Assembly: GCA_027605045.1 (NCBI GenBank)
Contig: JAQFWX010000004.1
Span: forward strand, 1,994,683-2,058,682
DNA: 64,000 nt
DNA from: Phallus indusiatus
Lineage: Eukaryota; Basidiomycota; Agaricomycetes; Phallales; Phallaceae
Direction of reading: 5' to 3'
Below, piece after piece: positions 22,943 through 35,618 of this stretch. Made by a program: the position numbers and the translations under genes. The stretch's first letter is position 1. Every line of letters starts with the position of its first letter. Below the pieces are notes generated by a model. The model was not told the origin of the DNA. It saw only the letters and a list, made by a program, of their open reading frames with translations, and did no database searches.

Positions 22943-23795
22943 ATGCAGTCCGTCTATCGTCTGATATACGGTGCGAGTCCCGAAGAAAAGGTCAGAAATT
23001 GGCAGCGACATCTCAGACGAGAACAACGGATTTTGGATAGGGAGATAAGACAGGTGTGGCGTGCGGAACCTTCATAAGCTTTCGTTTCATTGACATGCCT
23101 CTAAATTAGCTTGATGCTGCAACAAGCAAAGCTCGGGGACAACTAAAACAATTAGCTTCGAAGGGAGATACCAAAAATGCTCGAACGCTGGCCAAAGAAG
23201 TAGTTCGCACGAATAAACAGAAAGATCGTCTACATGTAAGTAAGGCCCGACTTGGCTCAATAGATGTGCAATTAGGGCACCAATTAGGTGAATCAGATGT
23301 TTAAATATACTGCTTATCGGTTGGTTCTTATATGTCGTTAGCTATGGTTAAAGTTACCGGCTCGTTGCACAAATCAACTGAAATAATGAAGCTCTCGAAC
23401 TCGCTTGTGAAACTCCCCAGATAAGCCAAGTTATGCGTGAAATGAGCATGGAGATGACTAAGGTATATTATCGCAATCTTTTGGTTAGAAACTTCAGCAA
23501 TGACAATGAACAGGCTGGGATAATTGAAGAAATGATTGACGACACTATTCAAATTGAAGAGGACGAAGAGCTCGAGGAAGAAGCTGACGCAGAAGTAGAA
23601 AAGGTGTTGTATGAAGTTACAGATGGCAAACTGGGTCAACTAGAGACTGGAGCTGAACTTCCAGTATGCATTGTTTTTTTGAACCTTTTTATGCTGATGA
23701 ATACACAGTCTCTCACAAACGAAGCTGATGAAGAAGAAGAGAGGAAACAAATGGAAGAATACCGAGAACAGCTCAATGGCTTACTTAGCGGATAG
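22943..23795 (+). CDS. VPS24: VPS24/CHMP3, ESCRT-III subunit (frame broken by one base)
   Basis: VPS24 caps and bundles ESCRT-III filaments at endosomes. MQSVYRLIYGASPEEKVRNW is the family N-terminus; KGDTKNARTLAKEVVR and MVKVTGSLHKSTEIMKL follow, then the acidic C-terminal MIM region ending QLNGLLSG. The conserved stretch LVKLP|QISQVMREMSMEMTK is interrupted: after CTC CCC the next bases read AGA TAA. One more C in the run at 23415-23418 gives CAG ATA AGC and restores the protein exactly, with no candidate intron to explain it. The final introns (at 23463 and 23664) are in frame. Confidence 0.85.
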
Positions 23796-24049
23796 ACTGG
23801 CTGCTATTTGGCTTGATCGCTCTGACACACTTGCATCTATATACTGTACTATTATTTCATGGAACTCCGCAACGATATACATAATATCTTATTTATCTCA
23901 TTTTATTTCACGGGCTTATTTGAATTGTAAATCTCGGTTTACATAAGATCAACGATTGCCCAACATCCGTCGCAAAATTGATATCTCGGAACAGAAAAAT
24001 ATCAGGGACTGCCGGCGCCAACGGGTCACCATCTTTTTATCTCTACGAA

Positions 24050-25796
24050 ATGTTAGCTACACGCACTTGTGGAATTTCAGCCACAGCTCGACGTTCGCTA
24101 CAAGCTCAAGTGAGTAACATAACAGCAACAGTGCAAGGACGATCGAATACCACTCATTTTCCTCAAAGTCTTACTCTCGGAGGTGGTATGCTGCACCAGC
24201 TCCAACAGCCGCTTTTGTGGGGCAAAAAAACTCAAGCGTAAGTACAACTTACAACTTTCAATGAATAAGAGCATTGTGCTGAAAATGTTAATAGGGAAAG
24301 TACGCTGTGACTCTGATACCTGGAGATGGTAAGAGACACGTGTTGCTATTGTTATTCCAAATTCTTCACTTTACCGAACAGGAATTGGCCCCGAAATTAG
24401 TGATGCAGTCAAAACTATTTATGCTGCTGCTGAAGTACCCATTCAATGGGAGGAAGTTAGTGTTACCCCAGTCTTGAAAGGAGGGAAGACAGTTATTCCT
24501 GATACAGCAATAGCCTCTGTAAAGAAGAATACCGTTGCCTTAAAAGGTATATATGACCTTTTTGTAAATGCACAAAGCTAAATTATTTGCATCGTTTCTT
24601 AGGACCCCTTGCGACTCCAAGTATGTCAGTCGATTATTTACAGACTTGTACCGTCTAACAAAAATTAGTTGGCAAAGGGCATGTTTCGCTTAACCTAACC
24701 CTTCGGCGAACATTTAACCTATTCGCCAACGTTCGTCCATGCATCTCTATAAAAGGGTATAAAACAGCCTACGATGATGTTAACACGGTCCTTATCCGTG
24801 AAAATACGGAGGGTGAATATTCTGGAATAGAACACGAGGTTTGACTTCTGCTGATTCAAATGTGTCAATACTAGCTCATAGTCAGATATTTAGATTGTGG
24901 ATGGTGTCGTTCAATCTATCAAGTTGATTACTTGGGAAGCATCTGAACGCGTTGCCCGGTATGCATTCCACTACGCGCAGGCAAATGGGAGAAACCGTGT
25001 GACCGCAGTTCACAAGGCAAACATCATGTACGCGACTTTTTGAATCAGTTTCTGTTCTGTGTTTCTGACGCAGTCTTTTTTTGCAGGAAAATGTCTGACG
25101 GCATGTTTTTAGCTGCCTGCAGAGAGGTATCCAGAGCCTTCCCCAATATTGCATATGACGAGGATTTACTTGATCGCGTCTGCTTACAAGTTTGTCAAAA
25201 CCCCAGACCATACGGGGACAGGGTGATGGTGATGCCCAACTTGTATGGTGATATCTTGTCGGATATGTGCGCTGGTCTTATTGGAGGCTTGGGCCTGACA
25301 CCATCTGGAAACATTGGACGTGTACGTAAAGGTTAATTTTGCTATATTTACATTATTGACAGATGGGGCTAGGATGCTTCAATCTTCGAAGCTGTTCATG
25401 GATCCGCTCCCGATATCGCCGGTTAGCTTTGCATTGGTTCATCTCACTTTTCGAACACGCTAAACCAAAATGAAACTAGGAAAAGGACTAGCTAATCCTA
25501 CAGCTTTACTCTTATCGTCATTGATGATGTTAAGGCAAGTGGGATGAGATGACAGAAAGACGTGTATAACCTATTTTTTGAACTAGGCACATGAACCTTA
25601 ACGACTATGCGAACAAAATAGAAACTGCCGCGCTCTCGGTAAGCAACATAATGAGCGTTTTGTGAGTTTCGTTTACTGATTTAATAACTAGACAATTGCG
25701 GAAGGAAAGACAATCACAGGAGACTTAGGTGGCAAGGCCTCCACCAAGGAGTTTACAGATGCCATCGTTAAACGCCTGCATGCTCTGAGACCCTAG
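24050..25796 (+). CDS. IDH2: NAD-dependent isocitrate dehydrogenase, catalytic subunit, mitochondrial
   Basis: Catalyses oxidative decarboxylation of isocitrate in the TCA cycle. It matches the catalytic alpha type (yeast IDH2, animal IDH3A): [86 protein letters not shown] and [15 protein letters not shown]. The N-terminus [20 protein letters not shown] is a mitochondrial targeting peptide. Inside the first open stretch lies a GTGAGT intron (about 59 nt, ending CTCAAAG); with it removed the frame runs [20 protein letters not shown] into GKYAVTLIP. Without that intron the gene looks frameshifted, which it is not. Stop TAG 25794-25796. About nine introns. Confidence 0.93.
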
Positions 25797-26042
25797 AAAT
25801 CAATCAATTAACATGGACTAGTACGATAGCACGTAGAGATTGGAATATATCCAGTTTCAGTGTGTGTAAGGCACTATCATATTTTGTTAGATTTAGTGAC
25901 ATGCTCGGTATATACATACGTAGTAGTGTTCTAGCTTGAGCTTTCTTTTATGTAATGATACAAGGCTGCTGCAACATAATCTCTTCCGCCGCATTGCCGC
26001 CTGTGCCAATATCAGAAGTTGTACTAAACGAGCCACTCAAAC

Positions 26043-26899
26043 ATGGTTAAAAAAGCCTTGCTTGTTGTGGATATGCAAAATGACTTCTTGCCTCCAAATG
26101 GATCATTGGCGGTAACCGGTGGTGATATAGTTTTGGCAAACATCCGTAGTCTGCTGACAGCACATGTGGACGAATACTGTATGGTTGTGGCAACACAGGT
26201 GAGTGGATTAAGGCACCTCTGGCAAAAGGCTCAAATCTAATCTTGTTAACAATTAAGGACTGTAAGCTATCAAAGACTATATGCAGATGAGCTAATCTAT
26301 AGCTAAAAGCACCAGGGCATCCGGCGGGACATGTGTCATTTGCTTCAACTCATAAGGGCGAACCATTCACCACGATTCCCGTACCACACCCAGATTATAA
26401 AGACGAGAAGCTGCTGCAAATTTTATGGCCGGACCACTGCGTGCAGGAAACTCACGGAAGCGAACTTGAAGCCGGGCTTAAGGCTACGCTGGATGCCCTG
26501 AACCAAGAGAAAGTGTTCTACATAAAAAAGGTAAGAGATGTTTCAACAAAGCTGCTGTCTGGCTAGCCAAGCTTTAAGAGATGTCAATGATAGCTTATAT
26601 AAGTACAGGGAGGCCAACAAGATATAGATTCCTACTCGGCATTCGCAGATGTTGCATATACGAGGTTCACGGCGTTGTCACGGCTACTCCATCAGCACTG
26701 CGTAACTGATATTGACATCGTGGGATTGGCATTGGATCAGTGCGTTCGCAGCACCATAATCGACGCTCGAAAGTTTGGGTTTGACGTGAGATTGTTGAAA
26801 GCAGGCACTAGGGCAATTGACCAGGTGCGAGGGCAGCAAGTCCTGGACGAACTCCACCACATTTGGGGAGTCCAAATCGTGGAGGAGGAGGCCGCGTGA
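26043..26899 (+). CDS. PNC1: Nicotinamidase, isochorismatase family
   Basis: Converts nicotinamide to nicotinic acid in the NAD salvage pathway, indirectly setting sirtuin activity. Exons are 26043-26198, 26258-26261, 26316-26530 and 26609-26899, giving 221 residues. The second exon is only four bases (GACT). Catalytic Asp lies in LLVVDMQNDFLPPNGSLAV; the metal site is the DWHPAGHVSF segment; the nucleophile Cys is in IVGLALDQCVRSTIIDARKF. The length and motif order fit the fungal family. Frame holds across all four exons only if the microexon is included. Tail ends IWGVQIVEEEAA. Confidence 0.92.
26258..26261 (+). other. PNC1: 4-nt microexon of PNC1
   Basis: The bases GACT are flanked by an acceptor (CAATTAAG) and a donor (GTAAGC). 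They supply the Asp codon and the first base of the Trp codon in QDWHPAGH. The adjacent introns are 59 and 54 nt, normal for this genome. No splicing that skips it gives an open frame. Confidence 0.8.
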
Positions 26900-27502
26900 G
26901 GCCTGTCCGGTTACATAATATGCTCCTTATTACTTCGATCAGTGTTATAATACGTTTCTCCAAGTCTGGTATCAATGTATTTTCATAGTGTTGCTATGCA
27001 GTTGGTTGCAATTTCTTATAAACATCCATAAAAATAATGTAATGCATAGAATTTGAACTGCAAAATTAAAAAATAACGCAATTATATATCAGCGGAAGTA
27101 TTTTTCCCTTGAGCGCTGTTCCAATTTGCAAAAGGCCCCAGAAACCTTTCTTCCTGTTTTTTTCACTGTCTGCCAATCCACTGCCATCCTCATCCAGTCA
27201 ACCACCCCGCTCATCAGTATTGTGTTCACTCGCCGACCCAGGCAACGCTGTCACTTTATTACTATAGCCTAAACCAGGCAATCCTCCCACTCCGAATTCG
27301 TGCGTGGTGTCCACTAAAGTACCCTTGAAGTTTGATTGACCTTTGTTGCCATAGCTCTCCCTTTCCAGGCTTTCGTAAAGCTCTATTACGCGTAATTAAA
27401 TCCAACGAGAATATAACTCCAAAAATCCACAAAAAAAAACTGAAAAAAAGCGCTCCATAAACTGTCTTAAAAAACTATTTGTAATTTTGTATCACGACCG
27501 AC
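26900..27502. promoter_or_regulatory. SSD1 promoter and long 5' leader
   Basis: 603 bp with no supportable gene between PNC1 and SSD1. The right half is pyrimidine-rich (27130-27290), followed by an A-rich run just before the ATG (27420-27470). It is probably the SSD1 promoter and leader. Confidence 0.4.
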
Positions 27503-30500
27503 ATGACAGACGAACAAGCCACTCTTACTCAGCCTCCTACTGCTCCGACCCCTCAACAGAAGAGAGAGGACAGAAAACCTTCCTCTGGAGGCGGTCATCG
27601 TTCCAAAAAATCTAATGCTTCCAGGTCTAACGCAGGTCCCGCCAGCGCCGGTAATTCAGCGGGTGGTGGTCCCAGGCCGTCTTCCCGAGGTAGCAACAAG
27701 AAGGCTGCAAGCACTGCTTCAGCTGACACTGCGGACTCGAACAAGAAAAAGGATACCGAAGCAAAGAAAACCAACGATGGCAAGAGGCCAGACCAACGCA
27801 ACAGCAGCAATGCCAATAATGTTAATAAAACTTCTAACCAGGGACGCACTGGTAACAATGGCGGTGGCAACAATGGTCACAAGAAAGGCCAATCTCAGTC
27901 GGCCACTCGTCAAGCCGGAAGCAGCTCCAATAATTCCTCCAAGGAATCTTCCACCCCTCCTGTTCCAATTCTAGGCTCTGAAAGTACTGATGCCCTTACC
28001 TCTCTTCAGCGCATGATTACTGACCTAAAATCCATTTCTCCACCTTTTCAACCTCCAGTCGTCTCTAATTTACCCCCTACGGCTCCTGTTTTCCAACCCG
28101 GTGCGATGGGTTTACCCGCCGCCGCCGCTGCTGCTGCTAAACATCGCAAGGCCGCTTCACTCGGCGCTCAAGTTAATACCCCTTCGGCCTTCGCAATGCC
28201 GTCTCAACAGTTCTCTCCCTTAGCGTCAATGCAAGAGGATCATGAAGGTCAACAGTCTTTTGAGGAAGGCGAAATTTCTGAAGATGCCTTCTCCCAGCCC
28301 TCCTCTCTTAATCCAAATGCTCCTCGTTTCTCCGTTATGAACCCTAATCAACAACGTCAAAATGACGCATATGGTCCATCGGGTAGACCTAGGCTCGCTC
28401 CATCGTTCACTTTTGGAGCGAGAAGGCGCGCAGTATCCAATGTCCCATTGGGTCCTCCCATAAACGAGGAAGAAGACTCTGGTTTTCAGTTTCCTCAACA
28501 GAACCAACAACCCGACTTTAATCTTGAACCACCTGCTCCATCTAACAACGAACCCCGTGGACCGCTTCCCAACATTATGCGAGAACAAGTAAGTCCAGCA
28601 AGTCTCAACTTCTTTCCTACAATTCTTTTGACGGCCCGTTACAGCTTGCTCTTCAAAGCCAAATTGAGGCTCTTCAACAGCAACAGCAGCAACTTCTGCA
28701 TCAACAGATCGCTTCCAATCAAGTTATGGGATCCCTCAACATGCATCTTGCCGCTCGTGCTAATGCTCACAGACGGATTCAAAGCCAGCAGATTCCCAAT
28801 ACTCCCTTGGGTGCAAATTTCGGCAACTTCGGCTTGGCGGGACTCGGTCTTCCTGGAGGCTTGAATACTGGAAATACTAGTGATGCATCCAGAGGGCATG
28901 GCAGGCGTCACAGTGTGAACGTTGTTAACAATGGTCGGAATGAAAGCATGTCAGGCTTCCTTCAAGATGACTTCGACGATGGTTTCCAACCTCCTGCAGC
29001 TTTAGGCGGACACTCAAGGCAAGCCTCTAGAGCTGGTTTCGGTATGTTTTCTAGTCAAAAAGCCCTGCACATTGTCTGAATATTAGTAGGTGGAAATGCT
29101 GGTAACGTGGTAGGGGATCTTGCTCAAGCACAAGAGCAACTTGCTAGCTTGCAGCAATTCCGTGCTGCTTCCGGAAATCACCACCAGCGTATGGCGTCGT
29201 TTAGCTTCCCCAATATGCTGCCCAATGTGGTCGCTGCTAACATGATGGGACTCAATGCTGGTGGTTACAATCTTTTCCAGCAACAGCAACAATTCCAGGT
29301 ACCTGATTTCGTTTCTCTTTCTTTTGCCCGATCTTAACGTTCGTTCTTTAGATGCAATTACAGCAGCAATCTCAGCCTCAGCGCAAGTCTCTCTTTGCTC
29401 CTTATCTCCCTCAGGCTTCACTGCCTCCTCTCCTTGCCGCGGGAAAGCTAGTCGTCGGTATTTTGCGTGTCAACAAACGTAACCGGTCCGATGCCTACGT
29501 AGCTACTGAAGTCCTTGATGCCGACATTTACATTTGTGGTTCCAAAGATCGCAACAGGGCCCTTGAAGGGGATGTTGTTGCCGTCGAACTGCTGGACGTC
29601 GACGAAGTCTGGGGCACTAAAAAAGAGAAAGAAGAGAAAAAGAGAAAGAAGGAAGAAAACGCCGCTTATGATATCAAAGGTGCACCTGCTCGTAAGAACG
29701 ATAAGAAGAAGGACGATGTCGAAGTTGAGGGACAGGGACTGACGCTATTTGAAGATGAAGAGTTTGTCAATTCCTTTTTCAGCATGAGGAATGACTCTTA
29801 GTTTAATTTAGGGTTACCGACGAGATCAAGCCTGTGTATGCTGGTCATGTTGTCGCTGTGGTAGAACGTATGCCCGGTCAGCTCTTCTCTGGAACTTTGG
29901 GTCTCCTTCGTCCTTCTTCTGCGGCTACCAAAGAGAAACAGGAGGCTGAACGTCGCGAGCGTGAAGGTGACCGCGGAGAAGACCTCCGTAGACAACCAAG
30001 CGAAAGGCCTAAAATCGTTTGGTTCAAACCTACGGACAAGCGTGTTCCTCTTATCGCTATACCCACTGAACAAGCTCCTGCGGACTTCATTCAGAACACT
30101 GAGGCTTACAGTAACAGACTATTTGTTGCTTGCATCAAACGTCATGTGAGTCTCAAATACTGCAAATCCTTCGCAGCATTTCAACGTTTTTTTGCTTCTA
30201 GCCCATAAGCTCCTTACATCCATTCGGAACTTTGGTCGAGGAGCTTGGACCCATTGGTGACGTTGAAGTTGAGACTAGTGCCTTGTTGAAAGACTGCAAC
30301 TTCCCAACTGAAGACTTCCCTGACAACGTGATCAAATGTCTCCCGCCTGTACCCTGGTCGTAAGTATTTTATCAGTATCTCCTTTAAAGTTTTGCTAAAA
30401 TAGTACGTTAAGTATTCCCGAGAGAGAGCTCGAAAATCGATTGGACCTTCGCGGAGAGAGAGTCTTCACCATTGATCCTGAGCATTCGAAGGATCTAGAT

Positions 30501-32543
30501 GATGCATTGACTATTAAGCGCAATGAAGATGGTACATATGAAGTCGGTGTGCACATTGCGGACGTCTCTCACTTCGTCAAACCCAATACGGCGCTTGACC
30601 GGGATGCTCGCAAGAGGGCTACCTCTGTTTATCTAGTCCAACGCGCTGTTCCTATGTTGCCACCTACTCTTAACGAGGAAATATGTAGTCTTAAGCCAGG
30701 CGAAGATCGACTAGCGTTCTCTGTCATTTTCACTATGACCGACGATGCGCGTCTGCTCAGGAAGTGGTTCGGAAAGACGGTCATTAGGTACGTTTTGGAA
30801 TCTTTCTTTCCCTTTAGAGTATCACTTATCGTTCCCTAAGATCGGTCGCCCAGTTGTCTTATAAGAACGTACAGAATGTCATTAATGGTCTTCCTTTGGG
30901 AGACGCCCCCGTACATCCGGATCATGATGCAGCTGCAATCGAACATGACATTAAGCTGCTTCAGGTTCGTTCATTACACCTAATGTATAGCAAGGCTCAT
31001 AACCCTGTTTTTAGAATATCTCAAGGGAGCTCCGGGAACGGAGATATGAGTCCGGCGCCTTGACCCTTGATTCCACGTCCCTCTCGTTTGATTTGGGTGA
31101 GGATGGTATGCCCACAGACTGTGGAATCCGCGGCAGGACGGACGCAAATTCCCTTGTAGAAGAGGTGTGTTTATATTGCCGTGATGACCTGAGAAAATTT
31201 TTGCTGAGACGGTTTTTAGTTCATGTTGTTGACCAACTTGTCTGTTGCTCAACAAGTTGCCTTGCATTTACCGGAGCAGGCCTTACTTCGTCGTCACGAG
31301 GACCCGAACGAGCGTCGTTTGGTAGGTTATTTTGTTTTTGGGGGATGAACCCGAACTAAAGCATTGTTTAGATTGCCTTCGCCGAGAGAGCGACCCGTCT
31401 TGGTTACGCAATGGATACATCTTCCGCCGGAACCTTGATGAAGTCGATGGAGGCCGTCTCGGATCCCGTTCACAAGCAAATTATTCACCTTCTGCTCCAG
31501 AAGGCCATTCCTCGTGCCAAGTACTTCTGTGCTGGTATGCTCGATATTGCAAAATATAATCATTTCGCTCTTTCTGCGCCTTTGTACACGCACTTCACCT
31601 CGCCTATCCGTCGATATGCTGACATCATTGTCCATCGTCAACTTGAGTCCGTTTTGCAAGCTGCTGGCAGCGAACCCAAGTTTTCTATGGACAGAGATTC
31701 CGTCGCGAAGGTTGCTCAGCAGTGTAACATGTACGCAAAATTAGCGCTATCACTTATTGAGTTATACGCTAATATTTTATTATAGCAAGAAAGATTCTGC
31801 ACTTTTGGCTCAAGAACAATCAGCTCATTTGTTCTTGTGTCTTCTTATTTCCGACTTGACTCAGCGCTATGGACCCGTTATCCGCCAGGCGAAGGTTGTT
31901 AATGTCCTCGAGGCAGCCTTTGATGTCTTCGTCTCGGAGTTTGGCATTGAGAAACGTGTGCATATTGATCAAATGCCCATCGATGTGAGTAATACGTGAA
32001 GCTACTTTCCCTTTTTTATGTCATTTGTAACATTCTCACCATGTGCAGAACCATGTGTATGATGACCATTCACACACATTGCAAATCTATTGGTCGGAAC
32101 GTGACGTTATCTCGTGGTTGGCTGAAAACAGCGACGACGAACACTTGAAGAGAGTTAAACAAACTGCCGAGCAACACGCAGCAAAAATGGAGGTGACTTC
32201 TCGTTCCGTCCATGATGAATCTGCTCTTTTCGAAGAGGATGAGGACGAGGTTGTCATTGAACGGACCGAGAAAGTTGACCTTTCAGAACCTTCCAAGCAG
32301 CGTTTACTTTCTCAAGCGAAACTCGAACCTCAGTTTGAGGGTCTTAAAGCGACCACCAACGGGCACCGTATCCAGGAAATCAAGGAATTGCAGACTGTTC
32401 CTGTATGTATCGGAGTGTTTGTACTCAAGCGTATATTTGGACTGATCCTTTTTGTTTAGGTTATCATCACAGCTGACCTTACTAAGAGTCCGCCAGTCAT
32501 CAAAGTGTACTCCGTCAACCCTTACGCTTCGCACAAAAAGTGA
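27503..32543 (+). CDS. SSD1: SSD1/Dis3L2-like RNB-domain RNA-binding protein
   Basis: SSD1 binds mRNAs for cell-wall and growth proteins and represses their translation. The N-terminal ~400 residues are low complexity (Ser/Asn/Gln/Pro) with KHRKAASLGAQVNTPSAF and RGHGRRHSVNVV, which look like NDR/Cbk1-kinase sites (H-x-[RK]-x-x-[ST]). Cold-shock domains follow (VVGILRVNKRNRSDAYVATE, LEGDVVAVELLDVDEVWG). The RNB domain starts at FTIDPEHSKDLDDALTI and includes GVHIADVSHFVKPNTALDRD and YTHFTSPIRRYADIIVHRQL. The four acidic residues of the RNase II catalytic signature are all present. Ends PVIKVYSVNPYASHKK at 32543. I checked the junctions and found no frame break. One acceptor is a TAGTAG tandem (29084-29089). 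Confidence 0.93.
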
Positions 32544-33149
32544 GCTGAAGCTCTGGCCCTAAAGGAATACGTGCCTATTCAACATTGGAAGAAGTCCGCT
32601 TTCATCTCATTAATTATGCGCTAATTCAACTTTACAAACCCTTATGTCTTTCTTCTTCGCATCAACCAATTAACCAAACACCTTTTCTATGTTTCGTTCA
32701 AGTTTTGTTTCGTCTTTTCTTTATGTGGATTTCGTTCAAATAGCCCACTCCCCATATTCTGGTTTCGATGTGGATGTACGACCCCCGGAGTGCTCGATTC
32801 TTATATTTCCCAAGTGTTATCATAAGTCTACAACGCCATATGTCAAAAACCATTGATAATTTTGCTCATAATTTAATATTCTCATTTTTTGCCCTTCATG
32901 TTTCGTGAAGGGAGGTTTCATATAATTGTAATGATCGAATTTGTCGAGCTAGGCGTGAGCTTGTATTAAATTTTATTGTTGCAGAATACATAAAAGCTTT
33001 GAATTGCTGCTTGAAAATTACTTTATTTGCAAGAATGCTTGGCGCTCCGCTTCTGAGCGCTTCCTTCATCTCCCTTAGGCTCCGAATGCCAGGCACCTGG
33101 TTTATTTGGAAGGTTTTAGCTCACCTCGCAACCTGACATACTTGACACC
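32544..33149. other. Intergenic, SSD1 3' flank and RRN7 promoter
   Basis: 606 bp, T-rich, no supportable gene. Confidence 0.35.
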
Positions 33150-35451
33150 ATGGTGCGCAAGTGTCCTATTTGCAGATCAAAAGATTGGCATAAGCAGCCT
33201 GCGAGTGGTCTGCTTATTTGTGGAGAAGGGCACATTCTTCAGGTATGTTACAGCCCACCGTGCTAATATTTGGTGCGTTTACTAAATGTGGTCTTACAAA
33301 AAACTTGCACTTGCAGGACTACAGGAATGAAACGAGTGAACGTACGGAATTTGGACCTCATGCGATGAGACACCGTTATATCAGAAAGATACGAGAGAAC
33401 GTTTCGGGTCCTCAAAAAGACGAAATACGTGCGTGAAGAGTTGTTTTCTAATGCTAGTGCCGCTGCTTAAACTTGAACTAATTTTAGGGTATTATGGACC
33501 CCAAGCTCGGTATTTGTATTTCGAAACCCTGCAACTCATTTTACGCATGCAGATTTCGTTTTTGATGAAAGAATGGAATTTACCTGCTGACTTTGAGGTA
33601 AGCTTTTGCGGGAGATTTCTTTTGTCGTGGATTTCTGCTGACTCGCAGGACGGTATATTATTGGTAGCTTATTTGTCGTGATATTTGGTCACTACATTTG
33701 AATTTATCACGTCGCCCTCCACAACCAGAGCCATATCTGGTTCGACAGGATGGAATTATCCCTCAAGATAATGTTGAGCGAGCGGAAGATGGCAACGAAG
33801 GAGAAGGAGAGAAGGAGAATTCCTCCCCTGAATTGGACGAAGACAAGGACAAAAAGGCACAGGAGGGTGAATTGACCGACCTCCTGAAGGACATGTCCGA
33901 ATTCGAGTCATCTGATGAGGAGGAAAATCCTGATGGCACTGACTTTATTGACGCCACGCACTCTGCCCGATATAACTTGCGGAACGACGTCGAAACTCCT
34001 GCAGGGAATATTGCAGTCCTGACGGTTGCCTGCTGGTTAATACGAGTTCCCGTAATGTATATTGATTTCATTCGGTAAGCAAAAATTCAATAATTGGAAA
34101 ATGGAACCGGATTGATTAATATCAATTTCAAAATGTTTAATATTTATACTATTGCGTTTGCTCATTTTTTTGAATTGGCACTTTTTTATGCTTGATACAT
34201 AGGTTAATTGAGGCATACAAACTTCCGTACTTAGAGGCTGTGCGGTTGCTACCGGAGGGGATGACTAGACATCTGTCGCAAGCGAGTAAAAACAATCTCA
34301 GCCCGTCCGTAAGCATCGAAGGAATTCTGCTAGCGTTGATTGAGATATTAAGATGTGTTTTTTTAAAAAATCTAATTTGAACAGAATCCGCCGAGTGTAT
34401 CAGGATTACACGCGGTGACATCCCGACTGGCTAGGAATGTGTGGACGAAACACGGAATCCATGTTGCGGAAATGAACATGAGTTGGGTGTTATGGAGAAT
34501 AGTAAAGCGAATGGGTGGTGATTGTAAGTGATTATATTCATTCTGAGATCCTTTGAAGGGATGGGATGAAACAGAAAATAATAAAATGACGTGAGCAGCA
34601 ACGATATATAGAATGGCTAAAATGATGGCAGTCGAACTCAATTTGCCGTTGACGCTGAATCCAAGATTAGCACCGGAATTGATTCGGGAAGGAAGAGTGC
34701 ATGGAAGACGGATGAACAGCGATAATTCGCCGGCAGAGGTTTCTTTGATGGCTGCGGTGATCTTGGTGTTGAAACTCAAATATGATTTTACAAAGATTGC
34801 CAGGTAAGGGAGAGGTTGAAATTGCCAAGTATGATTTTACGATTCATGGGCGTAGCGACGACGCGGAGGGCGAGAGGATAGCGATACCCACCGGAGAGGA
34901 GAACCAGGACCCGGTATTTTTGAATTGTGGGAAAGAGATGTAAGTGACAGAGACACGCAAATTTTTGGAGCTTGTGTGGGACTGAATGCACGTGCGTTTG
35001 ATCCAATAGAGCGATGAATGAACTAGATGATGAAGAGATGGACGGCTACCTAGACTTCTGTGAAGTTGCATTGTTGGGGCGAAGAAAGGAAGACAAAAGT
35101 AAATTCACGTTTATTCTCCTAATTGACTATTCACATATAATCTTCGTGTCAGCGGTGGGAGAGTTTTTCCCGAGACCGAGGGCAACGAGAGTGTCGCCGG
35201 AGAGTACGACAGCGACAAGACCGGCAGCGGGCATTATTTGGTTGACTGATCGGAATGTAGCCGGGCGAATTAGCATATTTCACTTTGCCGACTCTGGGGG
35301 AACATTGCCGGAGCCCTTTCTGGGAGTCCTCGGGGTCGCGGCACGGTTCGTGGGTGTCAGACTGGAGGAACTGGGGCGTGTTGTTGAGCAATTTGAGAGA
35401 CGCTTAGTCAGATTTCGTAGTCGTGACCCCGAAAATCGATCGTTTTCCTAA
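33150..35451 (+). CDS. RRN7: RRN7/TAF1B-like RNA polymerase I initiation factor
   Basis: RRN7 is the TFIIB-like subunit of the core factor that starts rRNA synthesis. The N-terminus is a zinc ribbon: VRKCPICRSKDWHKQ...LICGEGHILQDYR, with the Cys pairs and GH typical of the family. A cyclin-like region follows (YLYFETLQLILRMQISFLMK, ICRDIWSLHLNL, VLTVACWLIRVPVMYIDFIR, LIEAYKLPYLEAVRLLPEGM), interrupted by an acidic Glu/Asp-rich insert. Later segments are SGLHAVTSRLARNVWTKHGI and AEVSLMAAVILVLKLKYD. Nine short introns keep the frame where checked. Stop TAA 35449-35451. Confidence 0.85.
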
Positions 35452-35497
35452 CCGGGCTCGTGCTAATTCTGTCCCCCCCCTCACACTTTGCTGTCCT

Positions 35498-35545
35498 CTT
35501 CCCTCTCTCTCTCTGTCTCTCCCTCTGTCTGTCTTTCTTTTTTCA
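35498..35545 (+). repeat. CT-rich tract upstream of the next gene
   Basis: A run of CTCTCT/CTGTCT repeats just before the ATG at 35619. CT-rich tracts near the transcription start are common in fungal promoters. Confidence 0.6.
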
Positions 35546-35618
35546 GAACCCGCCCTTTCTCTCCTTGTCGCCATGTCCATTCGCTTTTGAGCTTTTTTAT
35601 CTCTCATATTCTCACCTT

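Noticed and set aside
24050..24360. Apparent one-base frameshift at the start of the isocitrate dehydrogenase gene
   Set aside because: A GTGAGT...CTCAAAG intron inside the first open stretch changes the frame and gives the normal protein ([13 protein letters not shown]), so no lesion is needed.
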